This document shows positions 1 through 6,517 of a DNA stretch of 10,460 bases, one piece after another. Below the pieces are notes generated by a model. The model was not told the origin of the DNA and ran no database searches. It worked only from the letters and a program-made list of their open reading frames with translations. Every line of letters starts with the position of its first letter. Within the stretch, counting starts at the first letter, position 1. The stretch is taken from contig CANFHS010000070.1 of NCBI GenBank assembly GCA_947446835.1, positions 1-10,460 of the forward strand, given 5' to 3'. The DNA comes from Bacteriovoracaceae bacterium. GTDB taxonomy: Bacteria > Bdellovibrionota > UBA1018. Position numbers and translations under genes: made by a program.

Positions 1-455
1 ATCCGGCCCGTGACGTAGCGATCCTTGTCCAGGTCGCGACGCACTCCAAAGGTGTAGTCTTCGGGGTCCCAGGTTTTTCGCGCGATTCCTGCGCGAACCT
101 TGCCCAGGCTGTGGAGCACGTCCGTCAGCCGGGGAGGGGTCTTTTCCATGAGCAGAAATCCCAGGTTCCAGGTGGCTTGCCACATCGTGTCCTGGAAGTA
201 GGGATCGACCTGCGTCTTGGGCGCGCGGATCTGGAGGGTGGCCTTGCCGATTTCAGGGTCGTAGCTGCCTTCGCCGAGCGCACTCCTGGGGGCGGCTTCT
301 TCGAGGGCCATTCGAATGGCCAGCTCGCCCCGGATGCAGTTCGGCAGCTCATCCGACGCGAAGGCCTGGACGGAAGCCAGGGCCAGGGCGAAGCCGACGA
401 CAGCCCCCCAGCTGGATCTGAATCCGAAATGACCTGCACTCCCAGCCACCACCAC
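1..455 (-). CDS. Unknown exported protein, C-terminus beyond the left edge
   Basis: An open minus-strand frame runs from a run of three GTG codons (455-447) to the window edge without a stop, giving about 151 residues. The first 33 or so residues read as a signal peptide: a short polar stretch with one Arg, then a hydrophobic core (GAVVGFALALASVQAFA), with a likely signal peptidase I site after AFA and before SDELPNC. The mature part is mixed charged and aromatic (motifs NCIRGELAIRMALEEAA and YFQDTMWQATWNLGFLLME) and I do not recognise a family. There is no ATG in a sensible position and no clear Shine-Dalgarno sequence, so the GTG start rests on signal peptide fit only; which of the three GTGs is used cannot be told. 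An overlapping frame on the same strand (125-550) has the base bias of a shadow and lacks a believable protein. The gene lies downstream of gdhA but behind its terminator, so it probably has its own promoter in 456-531. Confidence 0.6.
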   Translation of the reverse strand, partial: MVVAGSAGHFGFRSSWGAVVGFALALASVQAFASDELPNCIRGELAIRMALEEAAPRSALGEGSYDPEIGKATLQIRAPKTQVDPYFQDTMWQATWNLGFLLMEKTPPRLTDVLHSLGKVRAGIARKTWDPEDYTFGVRRDLDKDRYVTGR

Positions 456-531
456 GGGCAGCGTCTTAGCCCGGATAACGCGTCGCGAAAAGAACAAAAA
501 GTGGGCTGCAGGCGATGGGAATTCCAAATGG

Positions 532-568
532 AAAGGCCCCGAGCTTCCATAGGAAGATCGAGGCCTTT
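532..568 (-). terminator. Strong hairpin terminator downstream of gdhA
   Basis: Read on the minus strand this is an 11-bp stem (AAAGGCCTCGA against TCGGGGCCTTT, one G-T wobble), a single T/C mismatch, then a further 5-bp stem (CTTCC/GGAAG) closed by a TAT loop. All 37 bases take part. The stem begins 20 nt after the gdhA stop codon. The 3' arm ends in TTT and is followed by CCATTT, so the T tract is short. The A and T ends make it symmetrical enough to work in both directions, but no plus-strand gene enters from the left. Confidence 0.8.
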
Positions 569-588
569 CGGAAATCGGAGCGCCCGGG

Positions 589-1902
589 TTACGGGAACAG
601 GCCGCGGAGGCGCATGGCCTTGTCGAGGCGGTCCACGCCGGCGATCAGGGCCGCGGTCTTCATGCCGCAGTTGTAGCTGTCACGGATGTCGACCACCTTC
701 TTGAAGGCGTTCTCCATCACTTCGGCGAGCTTGGCGTTCACTTCGCGTTCGCTCCAGAAGAAGTTCTGCAGGCCCTGCACCCATTCGAAGTACGACACGA
801 TCACGCCGCCGGCGTTGCAGAGCACGTCGGGGATGATGAAAGCGCCGCGGTCCTCGAGGGCCTTGAGGGCTTCGGTGGTGATGGGTCCGTTGGCGCCTTC
901 GGCCAGGATCTGGGCCTTGACGGTGTGGACGTTCTTCTCGGTGATGACGCCGTCGATGGCGCAAGGAGCGAGCACGTCGACCTGGAGAGCCAGCAGCTCC
1001 TCGTTCGAGATGCGCTCGGCCTCGTTGTAGCCTTCGAGCGTCCTGTTGCGGTTGATGTACTCGAGCGCGTGCGGGATGTTCAGGCCGTTCTTGTTGTAGA
1101 TGCCGCCCGAAACGTCACTCACTGCCACCACTTTGCAACCCAGCTGGTAAAGCTCGAGCGCCGCGACCGCACCCACCTTGCCGAAGCCGTGGATGGCGAC
1201 GGTGGTGGAGGAGTCGATCTTGGGAGCCGGCTTGCCTTTGGCGGCCAGGTACTTGGCCGCATGCTGGATGGTGTAGACCACGCCGCGTCCGGTGGACTCG
1301 TTGCGGCCCAGCGAGCCGCCGATTTCGACGGGCTTGCCGGTCACCACGCCCGGAATCGCGAAGCCGCGTTCCTGCGAGTAGGTGTCCATCATCCAGGCCA
1401 TGTGCTGGCTGTCGGTGCCGACGTCCGGAGCCGGGATGTCCTTGTCCGGACCGATGATCATGTTGATCTCGGTGGTATAGCGGCGCATCAGGGCCTGGTG
1501 CTCCTGGCGCGACAGCTGCGAAGGATCGACCCGGATGCCGCCTTTGGCGCCGCCCAGGGGCAGGCCGACCAGCGAGCACTTGAAGGTCATGAGCATGGCC
1601 AGACCGGCCACTTCCGACAAGTTCACCTCGTGGTGGAAGCGGATGCCGCCCTTGCCGGGTCCGAGGGTCATGTTGTGCTGGACGCGATAGCCTTCGAAGA
1701 CGCGGATCGTGCCGTCATCGCAACGGATGGGAACGCTCACGATCAGGGCGCGCTTGGGTACTTTCAGGCGCTCCGCGATGTTCGGATCCAGTTTCATGAC
1801 GGACGCAGCTTCAGAGAGCTGCATCACCGCGTTGCGGTACAGATCGCTGGTGTCCCAAAGATGGGAGCTGAGCGAGCCTTTGCCGGTAGTGACTGACGAC
1901 AT
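589..1902 (-). CDS. gdhA: Glutamate dehydrogenase (Glu/Leu/Phe/Val dehydrogenase family)
   Basis: A 437-residue cytoplasmic enzyme that interconverts glutamate with 2-oxoglutarate and ammonia using NAD(P). The N-terminal substrate domain carries the family signature: GPGKGGIRFH (K84), a Lys at 108, the catalytic Lys in GGAKGGI (K120) and the Asp in IPAPDVGT (D160). The dinucleotide-binding domain follows, with the glycine motif GFGKVG at 239-244 and the end of the second strand at VSD (D263). Later motifs LAPCAIDG, EGANGPIT and NAGGVIVSYFEW (residues 363-374) are also typical. Length matches the usual 410-450-residue hexameric enzymes. An acidic residue after the second strand often goes with NAD, but cofactor choice cannot be settled by eye, and leucine or phenylalanine dehydrogenase is less likely given the length and motifs. 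The start is well supported: AAGAGG (1910-1915) sits 7 nt upstream of ATG. The gene is divergent from ddl and ends at the 532-568 hairpin, so it looks monocistronic. Confidence 0.95.
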   Translation of the reverse strand: MSSVTTGKGSLSSHLWDTSDLYRNAVMQLSEAASVMKLDPNIAERLKVPKRALIVSVPIRCDDGTIRVFEGYRVQHNMTLGPGKGGIRFHHEVNLSEVAGLAMLMTFKCSLVGLPLGGAKGGIRVDPSQLSRQEHQALMRRYTTEINMIIGPDKDIPAPDVGTDSQHMAWMMDTYSQERGFAIPGVVTGKPVEIGGSLGRNESTGRGVVYTIQHAAKYLAAKGKPAPKIDSSTTVAIHGFGKVGAVAALELYQLGCKVVAVSDVSGGIYNKNGLNIPHALEYINRNRTLEGYNEAERISNEELLALQVDVLAPCAIDGVITEKNVHTVKAQILAEGANGPITTEALKALEDRGAFIIPDVLCNAGGVIVSYFEWVQGLQNFFWSEREVNAKLAEVMENAFKKVVDIRDSYNCGMKTAALIAGVDRLDKAMRLRGLFP

Positions 1903-1939
1903 GCTTTAACCTCTTAGTTTAGTCAGGGATCGGAGCGGG

Positions 1940-1968
1940 AGCTTAGTCGTGTTTTCGCTGTGGATCAA
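1940..1968 (-). promoter_or_regulatory. Candidate gdhA promoter
   Basis: On the minus strand, TTGATC (1968-1963) is followed after exactly 17 nt by TAAGCT (1945-1940), about 37 nt upstream of the gdhA ATG. The -35 part fits the housekeeping sigma factor consensus at the TTGA positions; the -10 part matches only at the T, A and final T. It is the best-spaced pair in this 92-bp divergent region. No equally good pair was found for ddl. Confidence 0.3.
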
Positions 1969-1994
1969 GAAAGACTCCAAGGTACGATCGACTC

Positions 1995-3113
1995 ATGTCA
2001 CCTTCGGCCCAGCTTCGCGTCGCAGTCCTTTATGGAGGTCGCTCGGGGGAGCACGAGGTTTCGCTCCACTCGGCTGCTTCGGTCATCCGGACCCTGGACC
2101 GGGAGAGGTTCCGGATTATCCCGATCGGAATCGACAAGAAGGGCGTCTGGCGGCTGCACGAGCTGGCTGAGATCGATCCCGAAGCCAAGCAGCTGGTGAT
2201 CCGCGCGGACGCTCCCTCCGTGAGGCTTTCGGAAGGCGGCAAGCTGGTTTCGGCTTCCTCGGGCGCAGCGACCCTTTCCGTCGAGGTGGACGTGGTGTTT
2301 CCCGTCATGCACGGTCCGCTGTGCGAAGACGGCACCTTGCAGGGACTGCTTGAAATGGCCAACGTGGCCTACGTGGGCTGCGGGGTCCTGGCTTCTGCCG
2401 TGGGTATGGACAAGGAAGTGGCCAAGCGCCTGGTGCGGGATGCGGGCCTTCCCATGGTCCCCTTCGTGGCCGTCCGCAAGGGGTACTGGCAGAAGGAGCT
2501 GTCGCGGGTGCGCGAGCAGGTGGCCCGCGAGCTGGGCTACCCGTGCTTCGTCAAGCCGGCCAACATGGGCTCGAGCCTGGGCGTCCACAAGGTGAAGGAA
2601 GAGTCGGCGCTCGAAGCGGCCCTTCAGGACGCCTTCCAGTACGACCTGAAGGTGCTGATCGAAAAGGGCATCGATGCGCGCGAGATCGAGTACTCGGTGC
2701 TGGAGAATCCGGGGTCCGAGCCGGCCGTCAGCATCGCGGGCGAGATCCGGCCGAGGCACGAGTTCTATTCCTACGAAGCCAAGTACCTGGACGAGCATGG
2801 CGCCGACCTGATGATCCCGGCCGAGCTCGATGCCCCGCTGATGAAGCAGGGCGCGGACATTGCCCGTCGCGCGTTTTCGGCGCTGGAGTGCGAGGGCATG
2901 GCGCGCGTGGACCTGTTCCTGGATCGCCGGGACGGGCGCTTCTACTTCAACGAAGTGAACACGATCCCGGGTTTCACGCAGATTTCGATGTACCCCAAAC
3001 TCTGGGCGGCTTCGGGCCTGCCTTACCGGGGCCTGCTGTCGCGCCTGGTGGACCTGGCCGTGGACCGCCAGCGCCGGCGCAACGAGCTGTCGCGCGAGTT
3101 CGCGGGAGTCTGA
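1995..3113 (+). CDS. ddl: D-alanine-D-alanine ligase (DdlA-like length)
   Basis: A 372-residue cytoplasmic ATP-grasp ligase that joins two D-alanines with ATP to make the dipeptide used in peptidoglycan stem peptides. N-terminal lobe: AVLYGGRSGEHEVSLHSA (residues 10-27), with E19 in the place of the residue that contacts the first D-Ala, then HGPLCEDGTLQG (106-117). The ATP-grasp part holds KPANMGSSLGV (187-197), the omega-loop segment FYSYEAKY (257-264), RVDLFLD (304-310) and the metal and product loop NEVNTIPGFT (319-328). Tyrosines in the omega loop, rather than the His seen in VanA-type ligases, fit a true D-Ala-D-Ala enzyme. The length is nearer DdlA (about 364) than DdlB (about 306). 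The ATG at 1995 places the conserved strand correctly at residue 8; the only Shine-Dalgarno-like sequence, AAGG, lies a long 12 nt upstream, so initiation may be weak. It stands away from any other cell-wall gene here. Confidence 0.96.
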   Translation: MSPSAQLRVAVLYGGRSGEHEVSLHSAASVIRTLDRERFRIIPIGIDKKGVWRLHELAEIDPEAKQLVIRADAPSVRLSEGGKLVSASSGAATLSVEVDVVFPVMHGPLCEDGTLQGLLEMANVAYVGCGVLASAVGMDKEVAKRLVRDAGLPMVPFVAVRKGYWQKELSRVREQVARELGYPCFVKPANMGSSLGVHKVKEESALEAALQDAFQYDLKVLIEKGIDAREIEYSVLENPGSEPAVSIAGEIRPRHEFYSYEAKYLDEHGADLMIPAELDAPLMKQGADIARRAFSALECEGMARVDLFLDRRDGRFYFNEVNTIPGFTQISMYPKLWAASGLPYRGLLSRLVDLAVDRQRRRNELSREFAGV

Positions 3114-3250
3114 GCCGGAGTCGCCTCCGTTTCGGGCCGGAAAAAGCGCTCGCGCAGCGGTTTTCCGTGGTCGGGGAAGATCCAGGGTGTTCCACCGAGG
3201 AGCAGCGAGAAGAGCAGCACCCGGCCCAGCGCGGTCAGCAAGTCATCCAC
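3023..3250 (-). CDS. Possible small single-pass membrane protein overlapping the T2SF-like gene stop
   Basis: A 75-residue frame begins at GTG (3250-3248) inside the end of the upstream gene, whose TGA is at 3245-3243, an arrangement typical of translational coupling. Residues 4-24 (LLTALGRVLLFSLLLGGTPWI) could form one membrane helix. A Pro, Arg and acid-rich tail follows. Codons in the part outside ddl (3250-3114) end almost always in G or C, as in the neighbouring genes. Against it, the last 30 codons lie antisense to the end of ddl and are very Arg-rich, which is how a shadow looks, and the terminator-like hairpin at 3139-3166 lies inside the frame. I recognise no family. It may be a real small partner of the T2SF-like protein or a chance frame. 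Confidence 0.3.
   Translation of the reverse strand: MDDLLTALGRVLLFSLLLGGTPWIFPDHGKPLRERFFRPETEATPAQTPANSRDSSLRRRWRSTARSTRRDSRPR
3139..3166. terminator. Possible bidirectional terminator between convergent genes
   Basis: The plus strand reads GGAAAA, AG, CGCT, a CGCGC loop, AGCG, G, TTTTCC. The outer 6 bp and inner 4 bp pair, with a small asymmetric bulge. An A tract on the left and T tract on the right make it usable from both strands. It lies 26 nt after the ddl stop (3113) and about 77 nt after the stop of the convergent gene (3243). A second weak hairpin, CGGAG/CTCCG with loop TCGC followed by TTT, is at 3116-3132. Confidence 0.45.
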
Positions 3251-4361
3251 CCAGTAGGCCTCCGAGCGAGTCGTCGGCGGCGATGAGCAGGGCCGCGCCG
3301 ATCAAGCCCAGCAACGCGGGGGCGATGCACAGGAAGAGCGGCTTCAGGGTCCGCGTGGCCAGGAGCGTGAGTTCCCGGTCCACCTGCGCGCCCAGGTCGC
3401 GTTGCAGGGCCGTGAGCTGGGCTTCAGTGCGTTCGGAGCACGGGCGCCCCTCCAGCACCGAGGCCTGCAGTGCGCGCCTCAGCTCGCCGCCGAATCCCAG
3501 CAGCAGGCGGCCGCCCGCGCTGGCTTCGGCGCGCTCGCGGGGCGAGACGGGCTCGCCGTCCGTGCCCCAGGCCGAGGCGCCCCAAGCGCGGGCCAGGGCG
3601 GGTGCCTCGCGCCCGAGGTGTTCCACCGCGCGCGTCCAGGCCAGGTCGGGAGGCTCGCCGCCCCGGAGCAGCGCCAGGAAGCGCTCGACGGTGGCTGCTG
3701 CGGCCAATGGCCACGGTTGCTCGTCACGCCCCAGCCCGCCCCAGCGCGCGCGCTCGGCCAGCTGGATCATCCAGAGAGCGCCCCCGGCCGCCAGGGCCAG
3801 CGCTCCCACGCATAGCCCGAACCACAGGCCCGCGCGCCCGGACACGCCCGGCAGGAGCGCAGCCAGTGCCCAGCCGAACGCGGGCACCAGTGCCGCGCAG
3901 ACTCCGGCCTGCGCCAGCGCCTGGGCCGAGCGCGCGCGAGCCTGCGCCAGGGTGGAGCGCTGGCTCCGGGCCAGTTCGCGCAGGCGGCGCAAGGTGGGCA
4001 GCACGGCCGCGCCGCGCGCGCGCAGCAGTTCGAGCGTGGAGCGCGAAAGCTCGCCCCAGGGCGTGGGCAGGGTGCCCAGCGCCGTCCAGTGCGCGGCCTC
4101 GGGTAGCGCGCCCGATTCGAGCGTTTCCTGGAGGTTCGTGTAGAGCGCCACGATGCGGTCCAGCTGGGCCTCTGTGCGCCTCGCGGCCCACGGATGAGGC
4201 AGCGGCCCGGCCCAGAGCAGGGCTTCGCGAACGCTCAGCAGGGCCAGAAGCGCGGCCAGAAACCAGAGCACCATGCCAAGGGGCGCGAGCAGGGGGCGTG
4301 CCGCGATTCTGCTGGAGTGATGCTGCAAGTCGGTTCGGAATTCGGCCCGTGCGCTTTGCAT
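3243..4361 (-). CDS. Membrane protein with two T2SF-like (GspF/TadB/TadC) modules
   Basis: A 372-residue predicted inner-membrane protein. Membrane segments can be seen at about 28-46, 151-170, 177-201 and 340-361. Between the first and second lies a helical cytoplasmic region (about 65-150), and between the third and fourth another (about 215-338). Each starts with an amphipathic helix and a turn of the type seen at the head of T2SF domains (LYTNLQETLESGALPEAAHW; ERFLALLRGGEPPDLAW) and runs into a membrane helix. The first half's end, with long Arg-rich helices then two membrane helices, recalls TadB; the second half's end (RTLKPLFLCIAPALLGLIG, 337-355) recalls the TadC end. Such proteins are membrane platforms for pilus or secretion ATPases. 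This is pattern-based inference, since no invariant residues define the family. No ATPase, pilin or secretin gene is in view. The start is chosen because AGGG (4370-4367) sits 5 nt before ATG; the open frame continues upstream but there is antisense to the next gene. Confidence 0.5.
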   Translation of the reverse strand: MQSARAEFRTDLQHHSSRIAARPLLAPLGMVLWFLAALLALLSVREALLWAGPLPHPWAARRTEAQLDRIVALYTNLQETLESGALPEAAHWTALGTLPTPWGELSRSTLELLRARGAAVLPTLRRLRELARSQRSTLAQARARSAQALAQAGVCAALVPAFGWALAALLPGVSGRAGLWFGLCVGALALAAGGALWMIQLAERARWGGLGRDEQPWPLAAAATVERFLALLRGGEPPDLAWTRAVEHLGREAPALARAWGASAWGTDGEPVSPRERAEASAGGRLLLGFGGELRRALQASVLEGRPCSERTEAQLTALQRDLGAQVDRELTLLATRTLKPLFLCIAPALLGLIGAALLIAADDSLGGLLGG

Positions 4362-4366
4362 TCCGA

Positions 4367-4370
4367 CCCT
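4367..4370 (-). promoter_or_regulatory. Ribosome binding site deciding the start at 4361
   Basis: AGGG on the minus strand, 5 nt before the ATG at 4361-4359. It supports this start over the much longer open frame that continues to 5015, and over the later in-frame ATG directly before the first membrane helix. Confidence 0.55.
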
Positions 4371-4388
4371 GTAATTTTTTCCAGAAGC

Positions 4389-4417
4389 TTGACGCACCGA
4401 ATTGTCGTCGGTACTGC
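4389..4417 (+). promoter_or_regulatory. Candidate promoter for the exported-protein genes
   Basis: TTGACG (4389-4394) is followed after 17 nt by TACTGC (4412-4417), 23 nt before the GTG start at 4441. The -35 element is close to consensus; the -10 element is poor. A short inverted repeat, GTCGG (4407-4411) and CCGAC (4420-4424), straddles the -10 position and could be an operator or chance. Confidence 0.3.
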
Positions 4418-4429
4418 AGCCGACTGATC

Positions 4430-4435
4430 GGGGAG
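4430..4435 (+). promoter_or_regulatory. Ribosome binding site deciding the start at 4441
   Basis: GGGGAG lies 5 nt before GTG at 4441. It favours this GTG over the upstream in-frame TTG at 4402, and the resulting N-terminus is a clean signal peptide. Confidence 0.7.
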
Positions 4436-4440
4436 TATCA

Positions 4441-5790
4441 GTGGGTCTGATTCGTGTGTGGCAACTTGGATTTGCAGTCCTGCTTTTTGCGGGTGCGAAC
4501 GCTTGGGCGGGGGTCGGAGAAATCTGGGGCCCCGAGCAGGCCAGTGCCCAGCTCGACCTGATCACGGAAGTCCTGAAAGCAGCTCCGTCCGGACGGGATG
4601 CCCTGCTCGAGGAAATGGGCGAGCAGGTGGCCCTGGCTTCGCGCGCCCTGAAGGAAGGCAAGCTGGCGCAGGCGCGCGGGTATCTGGCCCGGGGCGTGCT
4701 GATGTCGGGAGTGCCCATCGAGCGGATCATCGCGGACATCCGCAGCCAGCGGTCCAGCTCCTTCGAGGTCCGTCGCCATGCCATCCATCGCGCGGTGGCT
4801 CTCGCCCCCGAGCACCTGTCGCAGCGGCTTCGCCGGAGCGTGATGGGGCTGCAGATGCTGCTCCACAGACTGGCCGACCAGGAGCGCGGCAGCCGTGACA
4901 CTTTGGGCGTGCTTTCGCTGCGCCGGAACGCCAGCCTGGACCGCTCCGTGCTGCTCCTGGATCGGGGCCTGGATCGCCTGGGCGAGAAGCTGGATCCACA
5001 GAACCTGCAGTCCATGGCGGGTTTCGTGCTGCGGGGAGCGGATTTCGTGCTGCTCTATTCCAGCTGCCTGGAGGCGCTGCTGCTCCGGCACGAGAGCACC
5101 GAGCTGCGCGCTGAGCTGTTCGTCGAGGCCGTCGAGCATTACGGCGTGAAAGGCTACTTCCGGGTGGATCCTTCCCGCATGGCCCGGGCCTACGACATGG
5201 ATCGTACGGAAGAAGACCTCCGGGCGAACGTGAATCGCGAAACGGTGATGGCGGCCACCGCGGCCACGGCGCTCGTGGTGGAAATCCTGTTTTATCCGTT
5301 TGGCGGCGGCGTGGGACTGCCTCCCACCTTCATCGCCCTGGGTCGCACCCTCCAGGTCGGCACCAGTACCTTGTACATGGCTGGCCCGGCGCTGAATATT
5401 TCGGACCGCGCCCTGGGTCGCGGAGATTACCCGCTGTGGAGTCGCCGCACCCTGACCGACACGCTGCTGATCATGGGTGCCGCCCCATTGCGGCTGCTCA
5501 AGGTGGCGCAGGCCAGCCGGTTTTATCGCCTTTGGCTGGGGGTCAGAACGGTCAAGGGCATCTCGATCTACTCGTTTTTCCTGATCCGGACCCTGGATCG
5601 TCTGGGTGACCTGTTCAACGCCGAACAGGTGGCGCTGGAGCGCCAGAAGCGCGGCGACCCCGTGACCGCGGCCGATGTGCGGCGAGAAACCATCGCGGTC
5701 CTTCTGGCCTATGCCGTCTGGATTCGTGGCTTGTCGAGTTCCACGGCTGAGCTCAAGGCCGACCTGAGGCAGGCCGCGGCGGTCCGATAG
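4441..5790 (+). CDS. Unknown exported protein, mostly helical
   Basis: A 449-residue protein that I do not recognise. Residues 1-23 (one Arg, then GFAVLLFAGANAWA) form a signal peptide with a likely cut after AWA. The mature part is strongly helical: an acidic and Ala-rich region (33-85), an Arg-rich stretch (100-135) and a leucine-rich stretch (165-215). The second half has hydrophobic segments at about 268-301, 340-356, 373-383 and 417-430, separated by basic patches, so it may be membrane-anchored rather than free in the periplasm. The GTG start is set by a good Shine-Dalgarno sequence 5 nt upstream. It is divergent from the T2SF-like gene across 79 bp, so shared regulation is possible. 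Its TAG stop is the last three bases of the first copy of the 8-bp repeat array that follows. Codon use matches the neighbours, with no sign of recent transfer. Confidence 0.8.
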   Translation: MGLIRVWQLGFAVLLFAGANAWAGVGEIWGPEQASAQLDLITEVLKAAPSGRDALLEEMGEQVALASRALKEGKLAQARGYLARGVLMSGVPIERIIADIRSQRSSSFEVRRHAIHRAVALAPEHLSQRLRRSVMGLQMLLHRLADQERGSRDTLGVLSLRRNASLDRSVLLLDRGLDRLGEKLDPQNLQSMAGFVLRGADFVLLYSSCLEALLLRHESTELRAELFVEAVEHYGVKGYFRVDPSRMARAYDMDRTEEDLRANVNRETVMAATAATALVVEILFYPFGGGVGLPPTFIALGRTLQVGTSTLYMAGPALNISDRALGRGDYPLWSRRTLTDTLLIMGAAPLRLLKVAQASRFYRLWLGVRTVKGISIYSFFLIRTLDRLGDLFNAEQVALERQKRGDPVTAADVRRETIAVLLAYAVWIRGLSSSTAELKADLRQAAAVR

Positions 5791-5867
5791 CCCGATAGTC
5801 CGATAGTCCGATAGTCCGATAGTCCGATAGTCCGATAGTCCGATAGTCCGATAGTCCGATAGTCCGA
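5783..5867 (+). repeat. Tandem repeat of TCCGATAG, ten copies plus a partial one
   Basis: Ten head-to-tail 8-bp units run from 5783 to 5862, followed by TCCGA (5863-5867). All are identical except the second (5791-5798), which begins with C in place of T. The first unit supplies the TAG stop of the upstream gene. Eight is not a multiple of three, so the plus strand meets a TAG in every reading frame within 24 nt, while the minus strand of the array has no stop codon. Copy-number change would leave the upstream protein unchanged but alter the spacing to the next gene at 5934. No target-site duplication or mobile element borders it. Confidence 0.97.
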
Positions 5868-5869
5868 AG

Positions 5870-5885
5870 GGCCGGCAACCCGGCC
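5870..5885 (+). terminator. Short GC hairpin after the repeat array
   Basis: GGCCGG, loop CAAC, CCGGCC: a perfect 6-bp stem directly downstream of the repeats and 48 nt before the next ATG. No T tract follows (GAAATCC), so it is at best a weak terminator or an mRNA-stabilising stem at the end of the first transcript. Confidence 0.3.
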
Positions 5886-5933
5886 GAAATCCGCCTAGAC
5901 ACTACCGGAAGAGTCGGCTATTGCTCTCCACCC

Positions 5934-6503
5934 ATGAAGTTTCCCGGGTTCCCGAGTCTGGCCCTGTTCCTCCTGCTGGCGTCGTGCGCCTTTGCGGGCG
6001 AGCAGAAGCTGCTGGACATCGCCCTCAAGAAGGGCGGCGGTGGCGACATCCGCGTATTTTCTACGGATGCGCCCAATCCCGTGCTCCAGAAGATCGTCAT
6101 CCAGGGCAAGGGCCTGGGCCAGGACATCGACCAGACCTACACCGAGGCGGATCTGGATGAGATGAAGAAGTCCGGCAAGCCACGCGGACTGGTGCGCATC
6201 CATGGGTTGGAAGCGCTGACCTTCCTGGCTGGGCAGGATTTCACGGTCGAGCGCGGGGGCAGCCTCCAGGTGGGTTACCTGGCCAGTCCTTCGCAGCGCA
6301 AAACAGCGACCGTCCGCATGGGCTATGACGGCGTGACAGGGCGCTGGTGGATGACCTACCTGCCGCCCCGGCGCGAGAGCACCGTCCGGGTCAAGGCTCT
6401 GGAGCTGGACGTCCGCACGGCGCCTGTGGTGGGCCCGGTCGGAATCCGATCGGTCACGGCGATCGACGAGTTCGACCGTCGCTACCCGATCGACGCGCGT
6501 TGA
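5934..6503 (+). CDS. Unknown exported protein, possible lipoprotein
   Basis: A 189-residue protein with an N-terminal export signal: one Lys, a hydrophobic core (SLALFLLLAS) and then LASC at 15-18, which fits a lipobox. C18 is the only cysteine in the protein, which favours lipidation; the alternative is a normal signal peptidase cut after AFA (residue 21). The mature part has a glycine-rich turn (KKGGGGDI) and looks rich in short beta strands (GLVRIHGLEALTF; GSLQVGYLA; TVRMGYDG; STVRVKALELDV), as in small beta-sandwich or barrel proteins, but I cannot name a family. No clear Shine-Dalgarno sequence precedes the ATG, so the start rests on the signal peptide. The next gene begins 14 nt after its stop, so the two are probably one transcript and may act together in the envelope. 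Confidence 0.75.
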   Translation: MKFPGFPSLALFLLLASCAFAGEQKLLDIALKKGGGGDIRVFSTDAPNPVLQKIVIQGKGLGQDIDQTYTEADLDEMKKSGKPRGLVRIHGLEALTFLAGQDFTVERGGSLQVGYLASPSQRKTATVRMGYDGVTGRWWMTYLPPRRESTVRVKALELDVRTAPVVGPVGIRSVTAIDEFDRRYPIDAR

Positions 6504-6517
6504 TCGGTCATCCAGCC

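Noticed and set aside
925..1896. Open plus-strand frame of 323 codons opposite gdhA
   Set aside because: It is fully antisense to a confidently identified enzyme and its product is rich in His, Val, Asp and Ala as expected for a complementary frame. No ribosome site or motif.
3187..4143. Long open plus-strand frame opposite the T2SF-like gene (318 codons)
   Set aside because: The product is an Arg, Ser, Pro and Ala-rich low-complexity sequence typical of the antisense of a GC-rich gene, with no motif or believable hydrophobic pattern.
4362..5015. N-terminal extension of the T2SF-like protein upstream of 4361
   Set aside because: It would lie antisense to the start of the exported-protein gene at 4441, gives an Arg and Ser-rich sequence, and a proper ribosome site sits directly before the ATG at 4361.
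5783..5867. The repeat array as a CRISPR array or replication-origin iterons
   Set aside because: The units are 8 bp with no spacers, so it is not CRISPR. No replication initiator gene, AT-rich region or DnaA boxes are nearby to suggest iterons.
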